A stretch of 64,000 bases of DNA from contig OY720097.1 in the NCBI GenBank assembly GCA_963082875.1, positions 15,198,501-15,262,500 of the forward strand, given 5' to 3'. Below the pieces are notes generated by a model. That model was not told the origin of the DNA, did not search any database, and saw only the letters and a program-made list of their open reading frames with translations. The DNA is from Corella eumyota (Eukaryota > Chordata > Ascidiacea > Phlebobranchia > Corellidae). Made by a program: the position numbers and the translations under genes. Below, in pieces: positions 47,628 through 58,127 of the stretch (the stretch's first letter is position 1; each line of letters opens with the position of its first letter).

Positions 47628-47635
47628 AGCACCAG
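47628..47635 (+). repeat. Target site duplication, right
   Basis: AGCACCAG directly after the right inverted repeat, matched exactly at 43186-43193. Confidence 0.85.
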
Positions 47636-47934
47636 CTGTAACACGGCATGAGATATAAGATTTAAATCACATTTAAAAGACAGACAGGTATATGGATATA
47701 TGTAGTATGCTTTATGATAATTGTGGTTGGTGGTTGTAGTGTTGTTTTGTTAAGTCTGTAAGTGCAGACATAATTTATACTAATTAATAATACGTGCTGG
47801 CAGCCTGGACTGTGGACTGTAGATATTTTTTTTAATTTTATTCATATGTGAAATATAATATATCGGTATGTATATGTTTAGAATTCTAAAACAGTAAAAC
47901 GGTTATACTTATACTGTTATTTAACACTTTAAAA
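47636..47934. other. ALG8 upstream region
   Basis: About 300 bases between the transposon's right target duplication and the ALG8 start. It must hold the ALG8 leader and core promoter. No motif stands out. Confidence 0.4.
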
Positions 47935-49542
47935 ATGTATTCACAATATCCAAGCATGGACATGGTGCTGGTTTGGGTAATGTCAACTCTAATTAAAATT
48001 TTGCTAATTCCATCATACACTTCAACTGATTTTGAAGTTCATCGAAATTGGTTAGCTATAACAAACAAACTCCCCTTTTCAAAATGGTATTTTGAAAACA
48101 CATCAGAATGGACATTAGACTATCCTCCTTTTTTTGCTTGGTTTGAAGCATTTTTATCACAAATCGCACAGTTTGTTGATCCAGAAATGGTAAAAATCGA
48201 AAATCTTAATTACAAAAGCGAAGCCACTGTATATTTTCAGAGATTTTCCGTCATTATTACTGATTTTTTGCTGTTTTATTCAAGTTGGAGATGCACAAAC
48301 ACATTGCAATTAGCAAAATCAAAGAAAATGACAAAAAGTAATGACCGACTTAAGTTGTCTTTTTTAATTCTGATTGCATTTAATTGTGGATTATTTATGG
48401 TTGATCATATTCATTTTCAGTACAACGGTTTTTTGTTTGGGTTTTTGTTTTTATCTATTGCTAACACTTTGGATAACCAAATATTGCCAGGGGCATTGTG
48501 GTTTGCTGTCTTGCTAAACTTTAAGCATATTTTCTTGTATATTGCACCAGCATATGGTGTATTTTTACTAAGAAGCTATTGTATGGATCCCCTCAAAAGG
48601 GGGTTCGATGTTGTAAAGTCATTTAGTCCTATTCGATTTTTGACTCTGGGAACTATTGTGGTTTCTTGTTTTTGTTTATCGCTTGGGCCTTTTCATACTC
48701 ACCTAGACCAGTTAGCCTTGCGTTTGTTTCCCTTTAAACGTGGCTTGACTCATGCCTATTGGGCACCTAATATTTGGGCTTTGTATAATTTTGCTGATAC
48801 AGCCCTACTATATGCTGGTAAGAACTTTCATTATATTTCACAAAATGTAAGTAGTTCTGTTACAGGTGGTGTAGTGCAAACTATTGAACATAAAATTTTA
48901 CCTACAATACTACCTTCTCATACCTTTGTTATTACTTTATTATTCATGCTACCCTGTCTTATTAAATTGTTCTTTTATCCGCTATCAAATCACTCGAAAA
49001 ATTTAAATCAGTTTTTGTATTCTATTTGTTTGTGTTCATTAACATCTTTTATGTTTGGTTGGCATGTGCATGAGAAAGCAATTTTAACAACAATACTCCC
49101 CTTTACCTTATTGGCATTTAGAGGAACGGTTGAAGATGCAAGGGTATTCTTAATTCTTCAATGGGTCGGACATTATTCATTATTCCCATTGTTGTTTATG
49201 CCTTTTGAAATGGTCACAAAAACATGTCTTTTAGTAATGTTCTCAGCTTACGCCTTTTTCGTGTTACCTTATATACACAACAGATCATTGTCAAAGAAAA
49301 CATGGAGTTTTCCTTTAATCAACAAACTTGAAACAGTGTACCTTTGTGGCTTAGCAGTCAATGAAGTAGTGTTTAATTTGATATTTCCTTTTACGAGTAT
49401 AGGAAAACAACTGAAGTTTTTACCCCTGATGATAACCTCAACTTATTGTGCTGTAGGGGTATTTTGGTGCTGGATTTTGTTGTACAAAAATATGTTACAA
49501 TCAACAGATATTGCAACTTATAAAAAAGAAAAAAGATTGTAA
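47935..49542 (+). CDS. ALG8: ALG8, dolichyl-P-glucose glucosyltransferase (intronless)
   Basis: Single open frame of 535 aa, human ALG8 526 aa. It adds the second glucose to the dolichol-linked N-glycan precursor in the ER lumen, after ALG6. Diagnostic blocks in order: STDFEVHRNWLAIT (about 30-43), SEWTLDYPPFFAWFE (57-71), VDHIHFQYNGFLFG, LLNFKHIFLYIAPAYGVFLL, LFPFKRGLTHAYWAPN, FMFGWHVHEKAIL and GHYSLFPLLF. Ten or more hydrophobic segments are present, and it ends with a Lys-rich tail (YKKEKRL), an ER-retention-like ending. These motifs separate it from ALG6. The start ATG at 47935 lies in AAAAATGT; an internal Met at residue 8 or 10 could also serve. Its lack of introns contrasts with nearly all neighbours. 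Confidence 0.96.
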   Translation: MYSQYPSMDMVLVWVMSTLIKILLIPSYTSTDFEVHRNWLAITNKLPFSKWYFENTSEWTLDYPPFFAWFEAFLSQIAQFVDPEMVKIENLNYKSEATVYFQRFSVIITDFLLFYSSWRCTNTLQLAKSKKMTKSNDRLKLSFLILIAFNCGLFMVDHIHFQYNGFLFGFLFLSIANTLDNQILPGALWFAVLLNFKHIFLYIAPAYGVFLLRSYCMDPLKRGFDVVKSFSPIRFLTLGTIVVSCFCLSLGPFHTHLDQLALRLFPFKRGLTHAYWAPNIWALYNFADTALLYAGKNFHYISQNVSSSVTGGVVQTIEHKILPTILPSHTFVITLLFMLPCLIKLFFYPLSNHSKNLNQFLYSICLCSLTSFMFGWHVHEKAILTTILPFTLLAFRGTVEDARVFLILQWVGHYSLFPLLFMPFEMVTKTCLLVMFSAYAFFVLPYIHNRSLSKKTWSFPLINKLETVYLCGLAVNEVVFNLIFPFTSIGKQLKFLPLMITSTYCAVGVFWCWILLYKNMLQSTDIATYKKEKRL

Positions 49543-49859
49543 ATTAATCATAAGGGTGCTGAATCTTTTCTGAAAAAAAATGTTATTTTCTGTATGCTTT
49601 ATGCAAATGCTATTAAATTATTAGTACTTTATTTAGAAATTATTGCTTTTTTTACATTTTTTTTTCTATTAGTGGCCAATACTACTTATAAGTGTATATG
49701 GCCAATACTGGCCAATACTACTTATAAAATAGTGGCCAATACTACTTATAAATATAAAACTTGTATTAGAAAATTAAATTCTACATAATAATTACAATTT
49801 TAGTTACTTTTTCAGGATATTGTTTGCTATAAAACTAGAAATGTTAATTTTTCATAAAA
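49543..49859. other. ALG8-TBC1D20 spacer with short tandem repeats
   Basis: 317 bases between two same-strand intronless genes. At 49672-49752 the 20-bp unit GTGGCCAATACTACTTATAA occurs about three times with one shorter partial copy; each contains an inverted CCAAT-like GGCCAAT. This could be a small promoter repeat for TBC1D20 or a simple 3' UTR expansion. Confidence 0.5.
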
Positions 49860-50972
49860 ATGTCTCATGAAAAACACCAAATTCATCGAAGTAAAGTGAA
49901 AGAAATTTATAAAGCTCTTCACTGCCATCCAGTTGATGTTGCATCACTACGGAAACTGTCCATTTCTCCTCATGGATTAATATCAAGTGAGATTAGATCA
50001 AAAGTTTGGCCGCATCTTTTGGATGTTGGGGATCAAAGTGTAAATATTCCGGAAAATGTCAAAGAACATCCAGAATATCGACAGGTTGTGTTGGATGTCG
50101 ATCGATCTGGAAAACGCTTTCCTCCAGGATTGTCAGAGGAAGAAGAGACTTATCTTAAAAATGACTTGACAGATGTTATATTAACCACACTGTGTCATCA
50201 TAAAAACTTACACTACTACCAAGGTTACCATGAAATTTGCATTACTGTTTTGCTGGTGTGTGGTAAACACGAATGCTTGCCATTGGTTGAAAAATTATCA
50301 ACTTACCATTTACGAGATTTTATGGATCCGACAATGGACAGTACTTCTCATATTTTAAATTATTTGATCCCGATTTTGCGCAAAGCAAACCCTGAACTTG
50401 TTCGCTATCTTATAGACTCTGAGGTGGGAACTTTGTTCTCAATAAGTTGGCTTATTACTTGGTTTAGTTATGTATTAGAAGATGTTAATGACTTGGAACG
50501 ACTTTTTGATTTTTTTCTAGCATGCCATCCCCTTATGCCAGTATACTTTGCTGCCCAACTAGTTTTGGATAATGCCTCAAATATAATGGACGGTGAATGT
50601 GAGATGGCAAGAGTGTTTCAAATAGTTGCTGGCATTGCAAGACAACCTGTTCTTCCATTAGAAAGTCTGATTTCAAAAGCCTCAGATTTTTATATCCAAT
50701 ACCCACCATCGAGTTTAGCTCAACATGCAATTGAATATTACAAGAATAATTTAGCAATGTCCACCTTCAGTGATTACGCACTAGTTGCAAAACATGAATT
50801 ACCTGATACAGTTCTACACAGATTGGGACTTGTCAAAGACATTAAAGAAACTAAAACTAACCCTAAAAGGGTGCCAGTTAATCGATGGGAGTTGCCGAAA
50901 AAATTTGCAATGGCAGTTGGAGCTGCTGTTCTTGTTGCATCAAGTGTGGTTGTCGAATGGGGTTTTACATGA
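49860..50972 (+). CDS. TBC1D20: TBC1D20, Rab1 GTPase-activating protein (intronless)
   Basis: Single open frame of 370 aa (human 403). TBC1D20 is an ER membrane GAP for Rab1 (and Rab18), acting in ER-Golgi traffic. The TBC domain has SEIRSKVWPHLLDV (about 43-56), the arginine finger in VVLDVDR (Arg about 82) with RFPPG after it, and the glutamine finger in HYYQGYHEI (about 118-126). It continues LVEKLSTYHLRDFMDPTMD, SWLITWFSYVL and DFFLACHPLMPVYFAA. A C-terminal hydrophobic segment (AMAVGAAVLVASSVVVEWGF) anchors it in the ER. Both catalytic fingers are intact. The absence of introns is unusual here. AATAAA lies near 51136. Confidence 0.95.
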   Translation: MSHEKHQIHRSKVKEIYKALHCHPVDVASLRKLSISPHGLISSEIRSKVWPHLLDVGDQSVNIPENVKEHPEYRQVVLDVDRSGKRFPPGLSEEEETYLKNDLTDVILTTLCHHKNLHYYQGYHEICITVLLVCGKHECLPLVEKLSTYHLRDFMDPTMDSTSHILNYLIPILRKANPELVRYLIDSEVGTLFSISWLITWFSYVLEDVNDLERLFDFFLACHPLMPVYFAAQLVLDNASNIMDGECEMARVFQIVAGIARQPVLPLESLISKASDFYIQYPPSSLAQHAIEYYKNNLAMSTFSDYALVAKHELPDTVLHRLGLVKDIKETKTNPKRVPVNRWELPKKFAMAVGAAVLVASSVVVEWGFT

Positions 50973-51644
50973 AATGTAATTTCAAGAAGCTTGTTATTTG
51001 TTTTTCATGGTGATTTCATCAAAAATATGTTGTGGTATTTTTTGTTAATTCAGTTTAACTGCATGTGTGTAATTGTAATTTACCTACAAGCTAATCTTTG
51101 AAATATGAAATAGAAGAACACACATTTAAATATTGAATAAAATTACCTTGGTTGTGAGCGATTTTTAAAATTTGCAATTTTGAATATACGGGTTTTAATA
51201 TTTTTTAACATAAAAACATAAATATATTAATAGAGATACTTACTTCATTTACTTTAAAGATTTTAAGAAATTAGTTAAATGGGTATATATATGAAATAAA
51301 TTAAAATATGGCTTATACTACTATCTTCACTGCTGTAAAGGACTTTATTTGTTATGTTTTGTTAATTTTTATGCAATATTGTTTTATTTTTGTGCAATGA
51401 GAGCAAATTTATTTTATTTTTGTAACATAAAATTTTAACATGTTCATATTGTCTGTTAATGTTAACCAATATATATATGATGATTTTTTTTTTTTATAAA
51501 AAAACTCCCAGTATATATATTTGAAAAATTTTATTATGCTATAATTTAAAACAGTCCACTCATATAAAAATTTTTTGTTAATTCGAATTATTTGTTAACA
51601 TTGGTGCATTTATTTTTAATTTAGATATTTTTTTATAATTTGTA
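50973..51644. other. Intergenic spacer TBC1D20-ELMOD
   Basis: TBC1D20 3' UTR (AATAAA near 51136) and very AT-rich sequence. Nothing else is supported. Confidence 0.45.
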
Positions 51645-53632
51645 ATGCCTGAGCATCAAGTTACATCCAACAGCAACAAAAACAATCAACAATGTGTTCA
51701 TAAAACCGAAGCAAAGACTACAATTTTATCATTTTTATATCAAATAAATCTACTTCGATGTATTATAAAATGGGTAATTCATTTTTGGACGGGAACTTGT
51801 GAATTACAGCGAATTGTAATAAAGCATCGTGCTGCAGTAAGAACAATTCAAATAGGTAACATTTTATTTTAAAGTCATTTTAACAATTCTGATACTTGTG
51901 ATAAAATATTGAAAAAATGGTTTTGTAAATATATCTAGTTGCCTTTAATTAAAAGGATTATGTTGTTTAATACCTAGTAGGCTATTTTTTTATAAATTAA
52001 AAAAAAGTTATGTTAGTAGATGATATATTTATTACTTAATTTGTATATAATTTTAATTTTTAGAACAAAGTTTAAAAAGGTCCAAGTGTGCTATCCTGAG
52101 AGACATAGTTGAAATAAAACCAAAAAATATTGATGATTCAATTTATAAAATTATGGACATTAAGGGAATTGTCCCTGACAATAATCCAAGGTAATAAATT
52201 TATAATTATTTTACATTAAACACATACATGATTTTAGTATTTCAAAATAAATTTTAGCTTTTTCCCAACGCTCAAGACAAGTTTGATTCAAATACATGGT
52301 TACAAAGAATTGTTAGTAGAGGTTGAGCAGTTAAGAGTTATTAAATATTGTTGTCAAATTGAAGAACATGAAAACTTACTTTATAGGGTAACACATTTTT
52401 TTACATTCCACTTGTAGTAGGCTTAAAGATTCTTTGAACTATTTTTAAACAATTTATATCTTTGTAAGTTTTATTATGATAGTTTTTTTTAATTCTGTCA
52501 CTAATTTTTATTTCTTTTCACTTAGCTTTGGTCATTACTGCAGCCTAATGAATCTCTCAAAGATCGTATTTCAAAACAGTGGTCATACATTGGATTTCAG
52601 GTATTTATAAATAGTGCAAATTTAATTTCCTAAAAAGTATTATAACATTTAATGTCTATCTTTCTAAACAATAAACTGAACTTAATAAAAGAAAACCATG
52701 TGTTTTTTGAATATTAACATGATTATCTGTAATGGAACTCTATTTAACTTAATCTATTCAATTAACTTTAACTTTACAGAATAATCTTTTAACCCTATTA
52801 TATTATTTTAGGGTGACGACCCAAAAACAGATTTTAGAGGAATGGGTGTTCTTGGTTTAACTCAACTAGTTTACTTTGCTCAACATCACACACAACTTGC
52901 CATGCAAGCACTTGCACATTCACATCATCCTAAATATGAGTAAGTTTTAGTAAATTTAAATCTCAGATTTAACAATGCTGTCTAATTAAAAAAAAAAAAG
53001 TTGTGTTTGCATTGATTTTTTTTTTCTTTTTTTAATTTTTTTATTTATTTCGAAATACGTAGTATAGGTTGTTTTAAACTTTAACTTGCTGTATCCCTTT
53101 TTTACATAATGTTGTTGCTTATATATAATACACTGAATTCACTTTTTATGCTATATTTATAGATATTCATTTGCAATAGTTGGAATAAATTTAACAAGTA
53201 TGGCTTATGAAATGTTAGATAACGGAATATTAAGATCTCATTTTTTTAATAACGTTGATAAAAAACCAACAGTGGATGATTTTCACAGAGTTTACAGTAA
53301 GTTATATTTCTTTTTAACATTTTTTGACATAACATTTAAAATGTTTCTTATATGCCTTAAACTTCAACTAGCTTTTTGTTTGAATTCTAACATTTTCATA
53401 CACAGGCAAATTTAAATGGTAAAATAAACTCGTATTTTTTGTTAAATTTTGATAAAATATAATTTGATTTTAACTTAAATTAACAGGTTATCTATTTCAT
53501 GAGTTTGATAAGTTTTGGGTTAAATCTGAACCAGAAAATGTGATGGCGTTTGGTCGGATAAGAAATGAATTTAAGCAAGCTGTTACTTCATTATTAAGTT
53601 TTGCACCTTCAGCAAGTTTAAACATTGACTAG
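51645..53632 (+). CDS. ELMOD2: ELMOD1/2-type ELMO-domain Arf-GAP
   Basis: Seven exons in phase: 51645-51855, 52064-52190, 52258-52387, 52526-52600, 52812-52939, 53163-53296, 53487-53632, about 316 aa. The order of conserved blocks matches ELMOD1/2: KWVIHFWTGTCELQRI near 42-57, GYKELLVEVE, LWSLLQPNESLKDRISKQW, then IGFQGDDPKTDFRGMGVLGL with the arginine important for Arf/Arl GAP activity in FRGMG. YSFAIVGINLTSMAYEML and FHEFDKFWVKSEPENVMAF follow. ELMOD proteins are GAPs for Arl2/Arf GTPases with roles at lipid droplets, mitochondria and cilia. Human ELMOD1 and ELMOD2 are close paralogues and this invertebrate gene may be co-orthologous to both. The N-terminal 40 residues are a species-specific extension. 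Confidence 0.92.
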
Positions 53633-54731
53633 TTTTACCAAGGAATAGCTTTATTGCAATAGATTAAACAGCCAAATTGGGTGTAGTGCAAATTGACTAA
53701 TTCTTTTATAAACATTGGTAATTGCAATATAGTTTTTTATGTGTATATATTTAAAAAAAAAATTCTAGATTGAAAGACTTATGACTTTATAGTCATTATT
53801 TTTAGCGAAAAACTGGATTAAACTTAAGCTTGACCAGATTTTATTCAAAATTAAAAAAGGCACTGTGCTATAGTTATTGTTTTTACATTTTTTGATTAAG
53901 ATATTTACAGTTTGGTAGCTTACATTATTATTTAGTAAATAAATTTTTGGTAACTTAACTTAATGTTATTAATTCATGACCATTTCTTCATTATTTCAAC
54001 AGCGTTTAAGACTATTTCATATTTTTATTATTTTTACACCATTTTTGGCCTTTTTATTACTTTGTTAATTTGCATACTATTTCTATTTAAAAAGTGGTAG
54101 GCTATATTTTTATTTTAAATGTTCTACCTATAAGTATTGTATATACACATATCCAATAATTTGCTTGTTATTCTAAAATTGTATGCAATATTTTAAGCAA
54201 TAAATATACTAAAAAGTATTTGTTTTGTTTAAACAAATCAACAGAAAAAATTTAGATTCATTTTTTAAATGTTTATGTTACTATTACCTATAAAACGGTG
54301 GTATGTGTTACGTGTAACCTAGGTATTTTTTATTTCTTTTGTTAACCAACTTGTATAACAATTTTTAAAATTTTTATAAATTTATAAAATATCAAAACAG
54401 AATCCATTTGGAAACACCAGACTTGAGTCACGTAATTTTGTTTACATCCATTTTTAAAGCACGTGGTAGACAGAAATGTAGAAGCGTTCTAAAGGTTTAT
54501 CAACCATCTGTATTAAGCAAGATGTTGTTTTTAAAATTGTGGTTTTTGGCATTATGTTGTTTCTTGTTTTCGACATTGTTTGTGATTGTCATGTAATAGT
54601 ACTCTTAATATGTTTTCGAGGCGCTATTTTAACCCAATTGTTGGTTTACCATTAAAAATCAATTATTGAAAATTGGAATTCTAGTCATTCAAAATGGACT
54701 TTTGGAGGTTTGTAGACGTGTTTTGTGTTAG
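53633..54731. other. Intergenic, ELMOD 3' region
   Basis: AT-rich with AATAAA near 53938 and again near 54200. No gene is supported. It ends at the LTR remnant. Confidence 0.4.
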
Positions 54732-55913
54732 TGTTACGTAGTTTAATTTCTTAAAAGTTTATCATTATTAGTTTTAAGTGTGGCGCCATCTTGTTGTTTA
54801 AAGACCGCCATCTTGTTGTTTAAAGACTTATCTATTCTTCAGATTACGTGTTTACACCTGTTGCCGATCTGTTACTTCTTATCTCTATCACGTGGCTTAA
54901 TCACGTGATGTATTAGTTTAACTGTTTCGGATGTATTTGTAATTAGTATTCGTGTTACGAGTTTGTGAACGTTTGTATGTGTATCTTTTCGCTATAATAA
55001 ACTATAAATTATAATATGGCTTTTCTTACGAAAGTCAATCAGACTCGATCGTTACATTGAAGGTCCTGCCGAGATCCTGGTCTTTTCGTAAATGATTTTA
55101 TAGACATATTGCTGCAAGAAATTACAATCGTGTGTTTCACACTTGTCGAATATAAAAATAGGAAATATTCATTCAAAATGTACCAATTTTTAAGAACATT
55201 AATATCTATAGAAATTAAACGCGTAGTTAAAGACAAGCTCCGAGAAATTAAACGGAAACTAGCGTCTCTGAAAAATAAATTAGATTCAAAGATGTTGTAC
55301 TAATCAACAGAGCTATCAACATATAATCAAGATCTAGAAATATATACCGGCGAAACCGACGTCGAAGATTATTTAATGAAATTTGACCTTATATCAAAGG
55401 CCCATTCACGGGAAAGCGGCTATAGACTAGCGCTAAGTTAGTATGGTAAGGCTGCCAATATCGTCACCAACTTATCTGGTAGTGACCGTACATCAGTAGC
55501 AGTTTTAAAAGATAAACTGCGTAAACGTTTTTCTTCCCCGAAGTTAAATCTATTGAACAAGCTACATAGCTGAAAAAGAAGAGTGAACGAATCCTTAGAT
55601 TCACTTTCAACCGACATTGCCAACATGGTTCGGCAATGTTCGATTTATACGAATTCAAGCATAAAAGAACTAGAAAATTAATGATGAATTGTTTCATGAA
55701 TCTCATAAAACACGATAAAGAACTGCACTTGCAATTTACCACCATTTACCATCTACAATCGAAAGTGTCCTAGAAACTGGACAACTTTACGAACGGCTGT
55801 ATCGAGTGGATTTAAGTCCTAACCCAATATTGTGTGCCAGCACTAAAGACTACATTTCAAGATCAAGCTATTTTAATTTACCGTGTGCGTTTGATCCCAT
55901 TCCCAGTTCGACT
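54732..55913 (+). mobile_element. Fossil Gypsy-like LTR retrotransposon 5' remnant
   Basis: An LTR-like segment at about 54732-55056 begins TGTTACG and ends CGTTACA, with an internal AATAAA. It is followed by about 0.7-0.85 kb whose translations resemble a Gypsy-type gag region (capsid-like helical, charged composition). No protease, reverse transcriptase, integrase or second LTR is seen before the satellite begins. It is broken, with several disruptions, and cut off at its 3' side by the satellite array. Age cannot be dated without a second LTR, but the decay points to an old insertion. Confidence 0.6.
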
Positions 55914-57776
55914 CAAAACTTTAAATTTTATATTTAATTAGACGCGCATTGGCCAAACTAACATTCAAGATAAAACATTTCGCGAATATTTTCAGTAAAA
56001 CAAAAGTTTGAGGTAATTTTTTTTTGGGTTTAATTAGGTCACGTGATATTTTTGGCTAATGATATTGCATACAAATTTTTTGAAAAAAAATAAAAAATTT
56101 TAAATCGAAAAATAATTGTTGTGTTAGAACCGCACTGGTCCAATTACCGTGTTTACAAAATATTTTTCGAAAATATTAATATTCATAAAAATTATGAAAC
56201 TTTTATTAAAAATTTATGAAATCTTAAAACCTAAAATTTTGTATTTTATTAGACGCGCATTGGCCTAACTAACATTCAAAATAAAACATTTCGCGAAAAT
56301 TTTTAGTAAAACAAAAGTTTGAGGTAATTTTTATTTTGGGTTTAATTAGGTCACGTGATATTTTTGGCCAATGATATTGCATACAAATTTTTTGAAAAAA
56401 AATTAAAAATTTTAAATCGAAAAATAATTATTGTGTTAAAACCGCACAGGTCCAATTACCGTGTTCACAAAATATTTTTCGAAAATATTAATATTTATAA
56501 AAGTTATGAAATTTTTATTAAAAATTTATGAAATCTTAAAACCTAAAATTTTGTATTTTATTAGACGCGCATTGGCCTAACTAACATTCAAGATAAAACA
56601 TTTCGCAAAAATTTTCAGTAAAACAAAAGTTTGAGGTAATTTTTATTTTGGGTTTAATTAGGTCACGTGATATTTTTGGCCATTAATATTGCATACAAAT
56701 TTTTTGAAAAAAAATTAAAAATTTTAAATCGAAAAATAATTGTTGTGTTAGAACCGCACAGGTCCAATTACCGTGTTTGCAAAATATTTTTCGAAAATAT
56801 TAATATTCATAAAAGTTATAAAACTTTTATTAAAAGATTATGAAATCTCAAAATCTGAAATTTTATATTTTATTAGACGCGCATTGGCCTAACTAACATT
56901 CAAGATAAAACATTTCGGGAAAATTTTCAGTAAAACAAAAGTTTGAGGTAATTTTTATTTTGGTTTTCATTAGGTCACGTGATATTTTTGGCCAATGATA
57001 TTGCATACAAATTTAAAAAAAATAAATAAAAATTTTTAAATCGAAAAATAATTGTTGTGTTAGAACCGCACAGGTCCAATTACCGTGTTTACAAAATATT
57101 TTTCGAAAATATTAATATTCATAAAAGTTATGAAACTTTTATTAAAAATTTATGAAATCTCAAAACCTAAAATTTTATATTTAATAGGCGCACATTGGCC
57201 TAACTAACATTGAAGATAAAACATTTTGCAAAAATTTTGAGTAGAACAAAAGTTTGAGATAATTTTTATTTTGGGTTTAATTAGGTCACGTGATATTTTT
57301 GGCTAATGATATTGCATACAATTTTTTGAAAAAAAATAAAAAAATTTAAATCGAAAAATAATTGTTGTGTTAGAACCGCACAGGTCCAATTACCTTGTTT
57401 ACAAAATATTAAAAAAAATATAGATATTCATAAAAGTTATGAAACTTTTATTAAAAAATTAGTGAAATCTCAAAACCTAAAATTTTGTATTTTACTAGAC
57501 GCGCATTGGCCTAACTAACATTCAAGATAAAACATTTCGCGAAAAGTTTCAGTAAAACAAAAGTTTGTGGTAATTTTTATTTTGGGTTTAATTAGGTCAC
57601 GTGATATTTTTGGCCAATGATATTGCATACAAATTTTTTGAAAAATAATTAAAAATTTTAAATCGAAAAATAATTGTTGTGTTAGAACCGCACAGGTCCA
57701 AATACCGTGTTCACAAAATATATTTCGAAAATATTAATATTCATAAAAGTTATGAAACTTTTATTAAAAAAAAAAA

Positions 57777-57950
57777 TTTTTTTTAAACTTTTTTCTAGTG
57801 TGCTAGGGTCACGTGATCATATGACCGGCCCTATGTACGCAAACTACAAAAAATTGGTTGATTATTTTGAGGAGTCTAAGTTGGGAACCAAACCTCGGAA
57901 CTCAGTACTAAGAGTTGAGGGCCTTTCGCACTGAGCTAACTGCCACGACC
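57777..57950 (-). mobile_element. tRNA-derived SINE, copy 1 (within satellite)
   Basis: Read on the minus strand from 57950: GGTCGTGGCAGTTAGCTCAG, where TAGCTCAGTGCG matches an A box (TRGCNNAGYNGG). GGTTTGGTTCC, about 40 bases further on, resembles a B box (GGTTCGANTCC). An unrelated body follows, then an A-rich 3' end near 57777. This is the layout of a tRNA-derived SINE. Folding as a mature tRNA is not supported because the acceptor stem does not pair. Confidence 0.65.
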
Positions 57951-58127
57951 TTTCAATGATGCAAAATTGTATACATAGCTTAAGTAAGCACTTGTAATAA
58001 TAAAAAAAACTAGATTTATTTGATAAATAAAATATGGTTTGAAAATATTTGATTATTTTTAACATAAATTTTTATAAATAAAAAAAGATATGCATAAACA
58101 TTAACAAAGAATATTACAAACATTCTT
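57951..58127. repeat. SINE-associated flank, shared with 61387-61557
   Basis: About 175 bases (TTTCAATGATGCAAAATTG ... GATATGCATAAA) are nearly identical after both SINE copies. The part with AACTAGATTTATTTGATAAA recurs in the AT-rich array at the right end. The satellite resumes at about 58128. Confidence 0.75.

Noticed and set aside
57880-57950. Possible functional tRNA gene
   Set aside because: A and B boxes are present, but the acceptor and T stems do not pair and the sequence continues into a SINE body with an A-rich tail.
57862-58065. 67-codon open frame on the minus strand, repeated at 61298-61501
   Set aside because: It runs through the SINE tRNA-like part and its AT-rich flank, so it is an artefact of the duplicated block.
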